Part shown: piece after piece, positions 10,901 to 18,115 of the stretch
How positions within the stretch are numbered: the first letter of the stretch is position 1
How the letters are laid out: every line of letters starts with the position of its first letter
Assembly: GCA_027343665.1 (NCBI GenBank)
Contig: DAHWKL010000001.1
Coordinates: 254,783-313,293 of the forward strand
Origin: an archaeon
Lineage (GTDB): Archaea > Nanobdellota > Nanobdellia > Pacearchaeales > GW2011-AR1
Length of the DNA stretch: 58,511 nt
Direction of reading: 5' to 3'
Position numbers and translations under genes: made by a program
Notes under the pieces: generated by a model
Told to the model about the DNA's origin: nothing
Database searches by the model: none
What the model saw: the letters and a program-made list of their open reading frames with translations, nothing else

Positions 10901-13054
10901 CAAAACACAGAAGCGACCAATTTAACATTTGATATAAGTCAAAGTGCATGGACAGCAAATTATGGTGACGGAAGAGGATTTGTAAGGATAAATAACAGTG
11001 ACCCAAGCCTGCTGAGTATGGACAATATAATGACTAATGAAGGAAAAAATATAATAGACGGTAGAACAGACTTCAGAGATCTTATTTTGAATCTTACTAA
11101 CAAAAATTTGTATCAAGGAGCATTGGTCTTGTTTGAAGGCAGAGGATTCAATTTTGCTATAACGACACAACCTGCTTCTCCAGCTTCCCCTCAAGGCGCT
11201 CCATTAACACAACAGAATGTTAATCAGTTGAGTTCTTTGACACCTTATGTTATTCAAACTTCTCCAACACCTCCTCTAGGCCAAAGTCAAGAATTTTATG
11301 TATATTCTTTTGTGTACTCCCAAAGTAACGGGTGGTATTTCAATTACACAAAAGTACAAACTATCTACGGCTCGGCTTCATCAGGATCCATCTCTTCTCC
11401 ATGGTCCAGCGTGGACAATTTTGCTTCAGGTAGCGGTTTCATAGACTTAGGTAATCTTATAATCTCTTTACAAAGTGCAAATTACTCGACCGGGATTCAA
11501 AATATAATAAATTATGTTTATCCGGAGCTATCAAAACAAAATGGAGAATACTGGTCATTAAGTTATGGAAATGTATCTATAAAGTGGAATGGCATAACTT
11601 TATCAAACCAGCCAAATGTGGGAGAAATAGATTTTGTTTATAACAGCAACGGAAACAATAAATGGATGTACGGATACACAATCAATTCTTTGTATGATGT
11701 CGCAAGCATACAAAGCAAAACTTCTGGAGGATTTTTAGGATTTTTCTCGAGCACCCAAAGTATGACTCAAGATGAACAAAATCTGGTAACATCTTTATCC
11801 GGAAAAAATCAGCTTGATGGAACAAAAGCTATACTTTTATACGGGCAAAATCAACAAACAAGTTCACAGACCGCTGCTTTTACAATTCCTTCATCATGTT
11901 CCAAATATTATTCCCAAATCCAGAATGCAGCAACAACCTACAGTACAAACGGTGTGAACATTGATCCGAAACTCATACTTGCTGTTATGATACAGGAGTC
12001 TGGATGCAATCCAATAGCAAGTTCTGGCAGTTCATATGGATTAATGCAAATAAATACTGGAGCATGGTGCGGGCAATATGGATTGAGTTCAAATCAGCAG
12101 ACTTGCACCCAACAGTTATTGGACCCTACTACCAACATCAATGTAGGGACGCAAATCATTTTACATTATTATAATCAGTATGGAAGCAAAGGTGTAACGT
12201 TCAATGGATGTAATATCCAGAAGAATTATGCCGGATGGAATGCTTCCTTGAGAGCTTACAATGGGTTAGGATGCAATTCAAACTATCCCTCTCAGGATTA
12301 TTACGTGGAAAATGTAATGAAGATTTATACTCAGCTGCAGGCAACAAATTTACCTCTTGCCATCCCCACATCAATTACTGCGACGACGACAGCGCAGCAA
12401 ACACAACCAAGCACAAATGCTATGGGAAATCATATAGTGAGCATTGCAAAAAGCCTAATAGGAACATTTACAACGAGAGTATTGAATGGGCAGATTTATT
12501 ATGATTATGTTTGTTCGACATTCACTTCCAAGGTTTTAATATCTGCAGGTGCACTTCCCCAGTTCTCATCATGTGATGCATCCGCTACCCCCGAATTGCA
12601 AATAAACAAAAACCTGAGTCAACAGGTATATCCTGCAAACAATTTCGTCCAGGTATACAATTACAAAAGCAGTTCAAATCCTTACCTTCCAACAGCAATC
12701 CAACCGGGAGATATAATAATATGGGGATGCCAGCCACTCGCATCACAAGGAGGCAAGCCATATTGTGATAGCAATGAATTCCAACATTCATCCATATTCG
12801 AAAGTTATAGCAACACAAACGCATACCAAATTATAAATGATCCTTATTCCACTTCTGGAGTTATAGAACAAAATCAGACAAACAGTTCAAGTTGGTACAT
12901 AACACATGTTTGGAGATCACAGACACCATACAAATCCCAAGCTACAAATGTTGCCACAACAACTTCACAAGGTATAACTAATTCTCAGTCAATTTCCACA
13001 GGATCACTTAACCCCATATTTGAAAATAATAACAATCAACCTGTATCAATTTAA
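4949..13054 (+). CDS. Giant secreted protein with lysozyme-like (SLT) and NlpC/P60-like domains
   Basis: This 2701-residue protein begins with a cleavable-type signal peptide (MKGIQKILMGLFIVAVFMNF, then SSAS). Most of it is Asn/Gln/Ser/Thr-rich and apparently extracellular. A Cys-rich module lies at about residues 1325-1445, and a C...C...CC motif at about 1838-1878. Near residue 2325 a lytic-transglycosylase-like domain begins: the likely catalytic Glu2350 in MIQESG, then SYGLMQIN, and RAYNG at 2435-2439. From about 2475 an NlpC/P60-like papain-fold domain follows, with Cys2522 in YDYVCSTF, PGDIIIWG, and His2613 in FQHSSIF. Both families normally cut peptidoglycan. It is the middle gene of a three-gene operon. 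There is no obvious C-terminal membrane anchor. Confidence 0.85.
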   Translation: MKGIQKILMGLFIVAVFMNFSSASYIVSSPQFTNPLLTITSPTGVTQTNIFNSQICQQGQDFIMQIVPGGCTPTVVRSDLLEQQPVEVDCPIEAMKVNPAVNIKSIVSMSFGGNYPPDVQTVAFMPTYPALGINTVLNNMQWNVIGYVAIFLKQNANESSMPDYVTGNLSATVEYNAYDAFGSVDRTLYLPLLTDNRFNSQEGEYAFFNNMGYLRADDIQTGSATISIYSGTNANQLSSSTNVQKQKLLSYNLNVGQSSPSFFLPGFGCFASSTLQLDSIGGADTRALISVNSEEFEVAKGEQFLNGTCTVTSDPIKEGLRESVSVYCNTDQGGKSFTLNIEPSINLKITNSTGTFQKPYQVGDYLYQDGQSGVYLGYVGTDPNAGSTSLTNSLVYLVSIPGKTGGRLDSSTIDDVSSVAGRQLRTDQSITDFAKTLFGNVAQGVQWLWNGNNYQKITYGSTQNAFGSTVQITSFGTGTNLALSNATLTGYYANSVKKYKQIQSNFASEVYPNGNPSTLGEESLAQLINLSNILQQNQDLKQYCDDFKTEYPSSTLDVSPCNGVPEYSNTGVSTQQILVNGGYLQVSLDGISVPGVNDYGVELTIRKGSQVESVKMTKGDTIYLDPLFSSNTAQIFSMNNAIGSSATTINQPIYFDYTNLSKNLPQQWYWSTDQKSWILASSNAAAPNGMALSANALSLIKSLSGQSFTDGQTKILGGPGNTVYSDSVTLVQITDQNDAVFNFNLANISKTGSVINFLTSNNYNLKLNVPDNAHSNQYVFILSNVSLSKVAKVSVHTNVRDMSNVNFQFKIGIEKSSIQLSPSQIKSQITSTAKLTSKLESISKSLGSLVNVMQDVCMGVGAILTVKNMIANSGTEAAARTQVMNGVGGWNSICAGEVQKKQYPTMDACLLANSNQIDDAVSQMSTAMDAQNKELAAMQQNSGVVKSGGLFGNDIVDQNKLMTYYAPNVVSSLPSVKLANPNNPNDPNSVINPSTIAGYLTAQNFNNGVYTVDQAEQIELYSKLYAQNSSNKAYQNGLYAALSAVQNNYNARSSVINAANNLGVEASQVVSAAIIKNAQTLAYTGSTYGKLPSNAKINIPSLDPNTPVQIFVAQPSGDEYLFVLSQKGTTYYTQKDSNNNFMIYTYPNGQQVTDTKVLQSLEVFDFQAAASGNAIKNPEVDYYNTGTYTGFPGLVPIDPKNGWYVYIPDTSQTASPLLSSTTATTSPQRSYDASGRVNSFWLCNVGQNGLMTQTTDGCQSINLGNTGTYTNIGGLTSTQAMTMINDAVTAINQAQTQYKAGVTTVKILGNIYKVGNPVTSTTTAQCTDIMSPSDCELLFNSCDPVVCPSSRCNFGGKYNVQNVIQSGVIGSIMLCLPNWNEGVYIPVCLTGVKAGVDNIISVLKSYQSCLNTSLNTGSTIGICKEIESVYLCQMFWNEAIPLANIGIPRLDSLIFGTGASGGGEYIGGIQGALNSAETTVNYFTQNYAVSAFSVFKARSQSDIGTAVCKNAASLVFPQYQGALNALTQAQSPPQYTGNFQTIPFSTVTNPPQDQYNVYYHIFAGNDAGAYYQVYLKNSGGSYYQDTSIPRIVDSGYIPAGQSEDNTKSFTASEGYNQLCIQVNNQESCGFGTVSTNFAANYLSDQYIQDQASTTNITTQSACLSGSPNLLSLLNLNAQNGVTNTLSPNIASSGITRVCASVNPGNKTDPYMNTPKQRWINVGYCDNPAVRCWIDTQSIVGAVNFQTTAGQTLQSLSSTLSQELAAQNGMMDDNTFGTFVSLLNSITNPLTRINIIEGNYSKVSKNNEKGYLNYLEGLAYQNLSIGLYQNLMKLGMIAPCNSPNACFNTSLYSCTSGTSFKSPTCSAGFMCCPQGSLSATQQQTDQFANYISNVYNYIEQSTSGSPNNYNYCYQFRDGTWYWAIKTGSSCGTTVTTSAVGSVVNGQGFLQGVSTLIDRVEADPSHRSLSAGQFTLGGGDTNFKGDQNTEATNLTFDISQSAWTANYGDGRGFVRINNSDPSLLSMDNIMTNEGKNIIDGRTDFRDLILNLTNKNLYQGALVLFEGRGFNFAITTQPASPASPQGAPLTQQNVNQLSSLTPYVIQTSPTPPLGQSQEFYVYSFVYSQSNGWYFNYTKVQTIYGSASSGSISSPWSSVDNFASGSGFIDLGNLIISLQSANYSTGIQNIINYVYPELSKQNGEYWSLSYGNVSIKWNGITLSNQPNVGEIDFVYNSNGNNKWMYGYTINSLYDVASIQSKTSGGFLGFFSSTQSMTQDEQNLVTSLSGKNQLDGTKAILLYGQNQQTSSQTAAFTIPSSCSKYYSQIQNAATTYSTNGVNIDPKLILAVMIQESGCNPIASSGSSYGLMQINTGAWCGQYGLSSNQQTCTQQLLDPTTNINVGTQIILHYYNQYGSKGVTFNGCNIQKNYAGWNASLRAYNGLGCNSNYPSQDYYVENVMKIYTQLQATNLPLAIPTSITATTTAQQTQPSTNAMGNHIVSIAKSLIGTFTTRVLNGQIYYDYVCSTFTSKVLISAGALPQFSSCDASATPELQINKNLSQQVYPANNFVQVYNYKSSSNPYLPTAIQPGDIIIWGCQPLASQGGKPYCDSNEFQHSSIFESYSNTNAYQIINDPYSTSGVIEQNQTNSSSWYITHVWRSQTPYKSQATNVATTTSQGITNSQSISTGSLNPIFENNNNQPVSI

Positions 13055-13055
13055 A

Positions 13056-14201
13056 ATGAAAAAAATTGCCCTTGCTTTGATGTTTTTAATCACAATCTCT
13101 TTTGTGAGTGCAAGCACCTTTTATTCCATAGGTATCGAGAACTCAAACATACCTGCACAAGAAGTTTCGCAGATAAACTCTAATTCAGAATATATTAATA
13201 ATACGTATGGAATTGGAGTCGGTTTTTATATATCAGATGCTTCAGGTTCCCCATTTTTAGATTCCCTTTCACAATTTAATGACTTCTGGGGATATCAGAA
13301 TGGACAGAAAAAAACGTGGAATCTGTTAATCTATTATAATATAAAACAGAATGAACTCCGATTCGTGACTTATAAGTATTGCAGCTATAACTTGGATGAA
13401 TTAAGATCACTCAGACAAATGGGCTCAGTTCAAAAAGTTCTTGAAGAGAATAACCCTTCGTATAATGATATTGGACAGATGTTTGTTGATTTATCAAATA
13501 GCATAAAAAGCATAATAATTTCAGCAGACCCTAATTCCGAAAATTCATGCATTCTCTCAAACACCCATATATTAAAATTAAGAAGCAATGAACAGATAAT
13601 TCCAACGGATGTACTTAAGTCACTTTACTCGGTAACGATGGGAACTTCATGGAGCGATTCAACCCCCGGTGGAATTACAATATCAAAAAACCTTTTAGCA
13701 CCAAACACAATTCTGGGGATTATCCCAATAAGCAACCCAAAAAAAGATGAATTTGAAAGTTTATTGAGAGAACACACGGCTTTCACAGACTCGCAAATTG
13801 AAAGTTATTATAATTTAATTACAACTACAAGAGGTATCTTTCTTGAACCAGATTATTCTGATTCTATACTTTTCCATGAAAGAGCACATTGGGCAATGAC
13901 TTATAATTTGACTACACAAGAACAGCAGGCACTTATTTCTGCTAGAAATGATTTCTTGGATTATTATAAGAATAACGGATACCTTTCCTCTTCCAGTCCA
14001 CCCATAGCCACATTCTTTTTCCCCGTAATCTCTCAGGGAAATTGGCAAGAGTTATATGCTTACATGGCACAGTTTCAGAAATATCCCCAAGCACAGAGCC
14101 AGTTGCAATATCTGGATCAGAAAGCGAGAGATATGTTTGCATCAATGTACCCCCAAGAATACCAAATTTACCAAAAATTTTACAATGACGCTTCTCAGTA
14201 A
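13056..14201 (+). CDS. Secreted putative zinc metallopeptidase (HExxH)
   Basis: The 381-residue protein starts at ATG 13056, one base after the giant gene, with a signal peptide (MKKIALALMFLITISFVSAS). It carries HERAH at residues 274-278, a zinc-metallopeptidase HExxH motif, and a downstream Glu332 in QELYAYMAQF, a plausible third zinc ligand of gluzincin type. The N-terminal two-thirds has no recognised domain. As the last gene of the operon it is likely exported with the giant protein and could mature it or attack partner-cell surface proteins. The motif is seen; activity is inferred. An earlier in-frame ATG at 13020 would put the signal peptide inside the protein and is rejected. Confidence 0.75.
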   Translation: MKKIALALMFLITISFVSASTFYSIGIENSNIPAQEVSQINSNSEYINNTYGIGVGFYISDASGSPFLDSLSQFNDFWGYQNGQKKTWNLLIYYNIKQNELRFVTYKYCSYNLDELRSLRQMGSVQKVLEENNPSYNDIGQMFVDLSNSIKSIIISADPNSENSCILSNTHILKLRSNEQIIPTDVLKSLYSVTMGTSWSDSTPGGITISKNLLAPNTILGIIPISNPKKDEFESLLREHTAFTDSQIESYYNLITTTRGIFLEPDYSDSILFHERAHWAMTYNLTTQEQQALISARNDFLDYYKNNGYLSSSSPPIATFFFPVISQGNWQELYAYMAQFQKYPQAQSQLQYLDQKARDMFASMYPQEYQIYQKFYNDASQ

Positions 14202-14212
14202 AATCGAGTAAA

Positions 14213-14294
14213 TGCGAGGACTAGGATTCGAACCTAGGTAGGATAAACCACTAGAGCCTAAATCTAGCCCGTTTGACCACTCCGGCATCCCCGC
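14213..14294 (-). tRNA. tRNA-Leu (anticodon TAG)
   Basis: The reverse strand folds as a class II tRNA: acceptor GCGGGGA pairs with TCCTCGC, with a long variable arm, T-arm TTCGAATC, and anticodon stem CTAGA/TCTAG enclosing loop TTTAGGC, giving TAG. CCA is not encoded and no intron is visible. A TATA-like TTATAAAAA lies about 35 bases upstream (reverse strand, near 14330). The 185 bases between this gene and the next tRNA contain no gene I can support. Confidence 0.93.
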
Positions 14295-14479
14295 ATAATT
14301 AAAATTAGAATGCAATGGTTTTTATAATTTTGCAGAAAATTTATGCAGGAGCCAGAACCAGAATCACAAACAAGTCACTATCTGAATTTTCTCTTTAGAA
14401 TAAAACCCCTCTGTGTATTGAAAATGCATCTTGTCTTAGACAAAACACAAACCTTAAGTTTAAACCAAATTCCAAAAAA

Positions 14480-14563
14480 TGCAAGAGCCAGGATTCGAAC
14501 CTGGGAATCCATAAAGGAACAAGCCTCTGAAGCTTGCGCGTTTGACCACTTCGCTACTCCTGC
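14480..14563 (-). tRNA. tRNA-Leu (anticodon CAG)
   Basis: The reverse strand folds as a second class II leucine tRNA: acceptor GCAGGAG pairs with CTCTTGC, T-arm contains TTCGAATC, and anticodon stem CAAGC/GCTTG encloses TTCAGAG, giving CAG. The variable arm is long and CCA is not encoded. Its promoter is probably the palindromic TATA box at 14587-14594, shared with the divergent gene at 14616. Confidence 0.93.
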
Positions 14564-14586
14564 ATAAGATTATGACCCTCAAAAGT

Positions 14587-14594
14587 TTTATAAA
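14587..14594. promoter_or_regulatory. Shared bidirectional TATA box
   Basis: TTTATAAA is a perfect palindrome. Its centre is about 25 bases from the ATG at 14616 on the plus strand and about 28 bases from the first base of tRNA-Leu(CAG) at 14563 on the minus strand. Both distances are right for an archaeal core promoter, so one box may serve both genes. Confidence 0.55.
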
Positions 14595-14615
14595 TTTTTT
14601 TCACTGGAAAACTTA

Positions 14616-14840
14616 ATGGAAAAAGATGAAGCAAAAATCCTAAACAATCAGTACGTCAATTATATGGTCCTAACGATAATTTTTTCAGGAATTCTTTTGG
14701 CCATATGGATCCTTAATCTTGGGTTAAGATTCACACAAAGCGGAAACTGGTTCCTCGAAGGAGGGATATTATTCTTGGCCCTTTCTGTATTCTGGTATTT
14801 CAGAATAAAAAAAATCAGGGAGATTTTGGATGGAAAATAA
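14616..14840 (+). CDS. Small two-helix membrane protein
   Basis: The 74-residue protein has two hydrophobic segments (about residues 17-35 and 46-63), a soluble N-terminus and a basic C-terminal tail containing RIKKIREIL. It starts at ATG 14616 at leaderless distance from the palindromic TATA box. It runs convergently into the tfb gene, ending 11 bases from it. No family recognised. Confidence 0.65.
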   Translation: MEKDEAKILNNQYVNYMVLTIIFSGILLAIWILNLGLRFTQSGNWFLEGGILFLALSVFWYFRIKKIREILDGK

Positions 14841-14851
14841 TCACAAAAAAT

Positions 14852-15787
14852 CTATTTTTCTTTTTTCTTCTCTTTTGATTCAGCTTCCTTCTGCTTTATC
14901 TTCTCTTCAAGGTTTAACCTTTCAATGAGTTCTTTGTAACGATTTCTTATGGTTACTTCCGTTATACCTGCTATATCAGCAACTTCTCTTTGGGTCTTTT
15001 TCTCATCATTCATCAACGCAGCGACATAAAGTGCTGCTGCTGCAATCCCTGCCGGGCCTCTTCCGGAAGTCAACTCAACATCTTTTGCATGATCAAGGAT
15101 CTTAAGAGCATCATTTTGCGTGGCAGGGGATAATTTAAGGACAGATGAAAATCTTGAGATGTAATCCTTTGGTGAACTCTGTTTCACTTTTATTCCCAAT
15201 TTTCTTATTATGAACCTGTAAGTCCTTCCTATCTCTTTTCTTTCAACATCTGAAGCTGTCGCCATCTCGTCAAGTGTCCTTGGTATGTTGTATGAACGGC
15301 ATGCCGCATAAAGACAAGCAGCAATTACTGATTCCATACTTCTTCCCCTCACAAGTCCTCTTTGAAGAACATAATTGTAAATTCTTGAAGCTTCATCCCT
15401 TACAACATTTGGCAAATCAAGATAAGAAGAGATAACTCTGAGCTCTGCCATAGCAAGACGAAGGTTCCTCTCTATGGAAGTCGAGACTCTTTCCTGCCAT
15501 TTTTTCAGCCTTAAGAATTTCCTTGTCTGCTTTGGCTCAAGCCTGTAAATATCAGAGATTTCACCGACATTTGTTGTAAGCCCTTTGTCGAACTTCTGCA
15601 TAGAAATAGGAGCTCCGCCCCTCCCCTTTTTCTCACCTTTGTCAAATTTTCCTGATAAATCTATACCTGTATCGACCATTTTCTCTTCAACAACTAGTCC
15701 ACAATCATTGCAGATAACTTCACCTAAGTGAGGATCAAAAGTCAAATTGACGCTGCCGCATTCAGGACATTCTTTTATGTTTGACAT
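14852..15787 (-). CDS. tfb: Transcription initiation factor B (TFB/TFIIB)
   Basis: The 311-residue protein bridges TBP-bound promoters and RNA polymerase. It has an N-terminal zinc ribbon (CPECG at about residues 7-11, CNDCGL about residues 26-31), a reader/linker region with KGRGGAPISMQKFDKGL, and two cyclin-like repeats (one containing VIAACLYAACRSYNIPRTL, the second GPAGIAAAALYVAALM, then a C-terminal HTH with REVADIAGITEVTIRNRYKE). The start at 15787 (MSNIKECPECG) is preferred over ATG 15814 because a TATA box (TTTATAA at 15814-15820) lies about 27 bases before it. Family and function are secure. Confidence 0.95.
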   Translation of the reverse strand: MSNIKECPECGSVNLTFDPHLGEVICNDCGLVVEEKMVDTGIDLSGKFDKGEKKGRGGAPISMQKFDKGLTTNVGEISDIYRLEPKQTRKFLRLKKWQERVSTSIERNLRLAMAELRVISSYLDLPNVVRDEASRIYNYVLQRGLVRGRSMESVIAACLYAACRSYNIPRTLDEMATASDVERKEIGRTYRFIIRKLGIKVKQSSPKDYISRFSSVLKLSPATQNDALKILDHAKDVELTSGRGPAGIAAAALYVAALMNDEKKTQREVADIAGITEVTIRNRYKELIERLNLEEKIKQKEAESKEKKKEK

Positions 15788-15990
15788 GTTAGAATCTAAT
15801 TTTTTACGTAACATTTATAAAGGAAATCGGTTTATAAAGCTTTTGGTCTTATTTTTACCGAGGGGAAATCAGAAAAACGCCGAAAAAATCTAAAAAAACA
15901 GCAAAAAATCCCTCTTTGATGCAAGAGAGGTCATTTGTCCAAAAACCTTTTAAATGGGGTGGGCTTACAGATTAGATAGGAAATTCTAAG

Positions 15991-16713
15991 ATGGAAATGC
16001 CAATTGATATACAACACCAGCAAATGGGTTATGACAGGGCTGCGACAATGTTTTCTCCAGAAGGACACCTCTTGCAGGTAGAATATGCAGAAAAGACCGT
16101 AAGACTTGGGAGTTCAAGCATAGGGATGGTATGCTCCGATGGTATTTTTATTCTCGCTGATAAAAGAAATGAAGATGCTTTGATTGTTCCTGATTCGGCC
16201 CAGAAAATATCTGAGATTGATACTCACATCATGTCAAGCGTCGCAGGATTGATGTCAGATGCGAGAGTGCTCATAGACAAAGTGCAACTTTTAGCGCAGC
16301 AGAACAGAGTGACTTATGATTCCCCTATAGAGCCTGAACTTGTGATAAAAGAAATAGCAAACCTGAAGCAACAGTTCACGCAATACGGTGGAGCAAGACC
16401 ATTCGGAGTTTCAGTGATGATTGCTGGAATACAAGATCACAAAGGCAGACTTTATACAAGTGATATAACAGGAAATTATTATGAATATTATGCAAACGCG
16501 ATAGGAGAGGATGACTCCGCAATAAAAGAGGCTCTTAGAGACAAGTATAAAAAAGAGCTCACAATAAAAAAGGGGATTGAGGTGGCCATAGAAGCGATGA
16601 AAAAAGTCAAGGGTGACAAGTTCAAAGCAGACAGGTTGGAATTAGCTTATATAGAAAATCATAAAGAAGAGATAAAAAGAATTGAAGGGAAGAAAATTCT
16701 TGAACTAAAATAA
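15991..16713 (+). CDS. psmA: Proteasome subunit alpha
   Basis: The 240-residue protein is the alpha-ring subunit of the archaeal 20S proteasome. The alpha-specific N-terminus (GYDRAATMFSPEGHLLQVEY) is intact, followed by IGMVCSDGIFILADKR and GYHIMSSVAG-type motifs. It heads the conserved archaeal order psmA-SBDS-rrp4-rrp41-rrp42 and lies 1 base from SBDS. A TATA-like CTTTTAAATG lies at about 15947-15956. The catalytic beta subunit is not adjacent; the beta-like protein at 38939 belongs to the island and is divergent. Confidence 0.95.
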   Translation: MEMPIDIQHQQMGYDRAATMFSPEGHLLQVEYAEKTVRLGSSSIGMVCSDGIFILADKRNEDALIVPDSAQKISEIDTHIMSSVAGLMSDARVLIDKVQLLAQQNRVTYDSPIEPELVIKEIANLKQQFTQYGGARPFGVSVMIAGIQDHKGRLYTSDITGNYYEYYANAIGEDDSAIKEALRDKYKKELTIKKGIEVAIEAMKKVKGDKFKADRLELAYIENHKEEIKRIEGKKILELK

Positions 16714-16714
16714 A

Positions 16715-17386
16715 ATGACTCAAACGACAGCAAGAATAAAGAAAGGCTCATTGCATTTTGAAGTTCTCGTTGATCTTGATGAGGCCTTGAAATTCAAAAA
16801 AGGCGAATCAACTTATCTCATGCCACTGACAGATAAAATTTTTGAAAGCATCAAAAGAGGAGATATTGCAGCAAAAAATGACCTTGAAGTTGCTTTTGGG
16901 ACGACAGATGCAAGCACAATCGCAAAAGAGATAGTCAAAAGAGGAGAAATAGAAAATGATCAGGCACACAGAGAAGCAGAAGATGATAAGAAGATAAAAC
17001 AGGTCATAGATTTCCTTTCCAAAAATGCTATTGATCCGCGAACAGGCAACCCGATAACCCCTGAGAGGATAAAGACAGCAATCACAGAATCAAAATTGGT
17101 CATAAAGAACACTCCAATAGAGTCCCAGGCAAAAGAGATAATCGATAAGATAAGCCTTGTCATACCAATAAAAATAGAGACGAGGAGAATAAAAATAACT
17201 GTTCCTGCAGTGCAAACAGGAAAAGTCTACGGACTTCTTTCACAATACAAAGAAAAGGAAAACTGGCTAAACGACGGAAGCTTAGAAGTTATAGTGAGCA
17301 TCCCCGCAGGGATAACCCTTGAATTTTATGACAAGCTCAATTCTATGACCCATGGTTCGGCCCTAACTGAAGATATAACAGAATAA
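16715..17386 (+). CDS. Ribosome maturation protein SBDS
   Basis: The 223-residue homologue of Shwachman-Bodian-Diamond syndrome protein helps release an anti-association factor from the nascent large ribosomal subunit in known systems. Seen: an N-terminal SBDS domain (ARIKKGSLHFEVLVDLDEAL), the central part with DPRTGNPITPERIKTAI, and a ferredoxin-like C-terminal domain containing LVIPIKIETRRIKITVP. Length is typical. It sits 1 base after psmA, in the usual archaeal exosome superoperon. Confidence 0.95.
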   Translation: MTQTTARIKKGSLHFEVLVDLDEALKFKKGESTYLMPLTDKIFESIKRGDIAAKNDLEVAFGTTDASTIAKEIVKRGEIENDQAHREAEDDKKIKQVIDFLSKNAIDPRTGNPITPERIKTAITESKLVIKNTPIESQAKEIIDKISLVIPIKIETRRIKITVPAVQTGKVYGLLSQYKEKENWLNDGSLEVIVSIPAGITLEFYDKLNSMTHGSALTEDITE

Positions 17387-17452
17387 AATGAAAAAAATTT
17401 CCAAGACCGTAGAATACACAATATTTTTAAAGGGTTTAAACGAACAAATAAA

Positions 17453-18115
17453 ATGGAAAGAAAAGTAGTAATACCTGGCGAAGTTATCGCCGAGGGAGAG
17501 GATTATCTTCCCGGGGAAAACACAGAAAAAAGAGATGGAAAAATTGTTTCTTTAAGGTATGGTCTTGCGGAAGAACAGAATAATTTAGTAAAAGTCATTG
17601 CACTCTCAGGAGTATATGCGCCGAGACGCGGGAATATTGTTGTCGGAAAGGTGGAAAATATAACACAAAACGGCTGGATAATTGATATAGGGACAGCTGA
17701 AAGCGCATTCTTATCAATAAATGAAGTACCAAGATATGTAAATAAAGATGCTATGGAAGAAGTTTTCGACATAGATGATATGATAATAGCAAAGATATGG
17801 TCTATTGGAAAAAGGGGAATCGACCTTTCAATAAAATCAAGAGATTTGGGCAGGATAGATAATGGCATGATTTTCAAAATAAACCCAAATACCGTACCAA
17901 GAGTGATAGGAAGAGAAGGAAGCATGATAAAAATAATAAAAGACGGGACGGGTTGTAATATTGACGTCGCGCAGAACGGGTTTGTAATAATAGAAGGAGA
18001 AAATGTTGATGATGAAGTTTTTGCAAAGAAAGTCATAGATAAAATAACAGAGAAACCATTTGTGAGCGGCCTTACAGAAAGGGTGACAAAATTCTTGGAG
18101 GAAAACAAAAAATGA
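17453..18115 (+). CDS. rrp4: Exosome RNA-binding subunit Rrp4
   Basis: The 220-residue protein is part of the RNA-binding cap of the archaeal exosome. It has an N-terminal domain starting VIPGEVIAEGEDYLPG, an S1 domain (around GNIVVGKVENITQNGWIIDI) and a C-terminal KH domain with the GREG motif (IGREGSMIKIIKD). Its stop overlaps the rrp41 start by 4 bases. A TATA-like TATTTTTAAA at about 17421-17430 suggests an internal promoter after SBDS. Function is secure. Confidence 0.95.
   Translation: MERKVVIPGEVIAEGEDYLPGENTEKRDGKIVSLRYGLAEEQNNLVKVIALSGVYAPRRGNIVVGKVENITQNGWIIDIGTAESAFLSINEVPRYVNKDAMEEVFDIDDMIIAKIWSIGKRGIDLSIKSRDLGRIDNGMIFKINPNTVPRVIGREGSMIKIIKDGTGCNIDVAQNGFVIIEGENVDDEVFAKKVIDKITEKPFVSGLTERVTKFLEENKK

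Noticed and set aside
14343-14567. Forward frame of 74 codons across the tRNA-Leu(CAG) region
   Set aside because: It runs antisense through a clear tRNA gene and encodes no protein-like sequence; its opening resembles the tRNA 3' end (ATGCAGGAGCCAG) only by short similarity.
17503-18108. Long reverse-strand frame opposite rrp4
   Set aside because: It is a mirror frame of a certain gene, with Ser/Ile/Phe-rich composition typical of antisense shadows.
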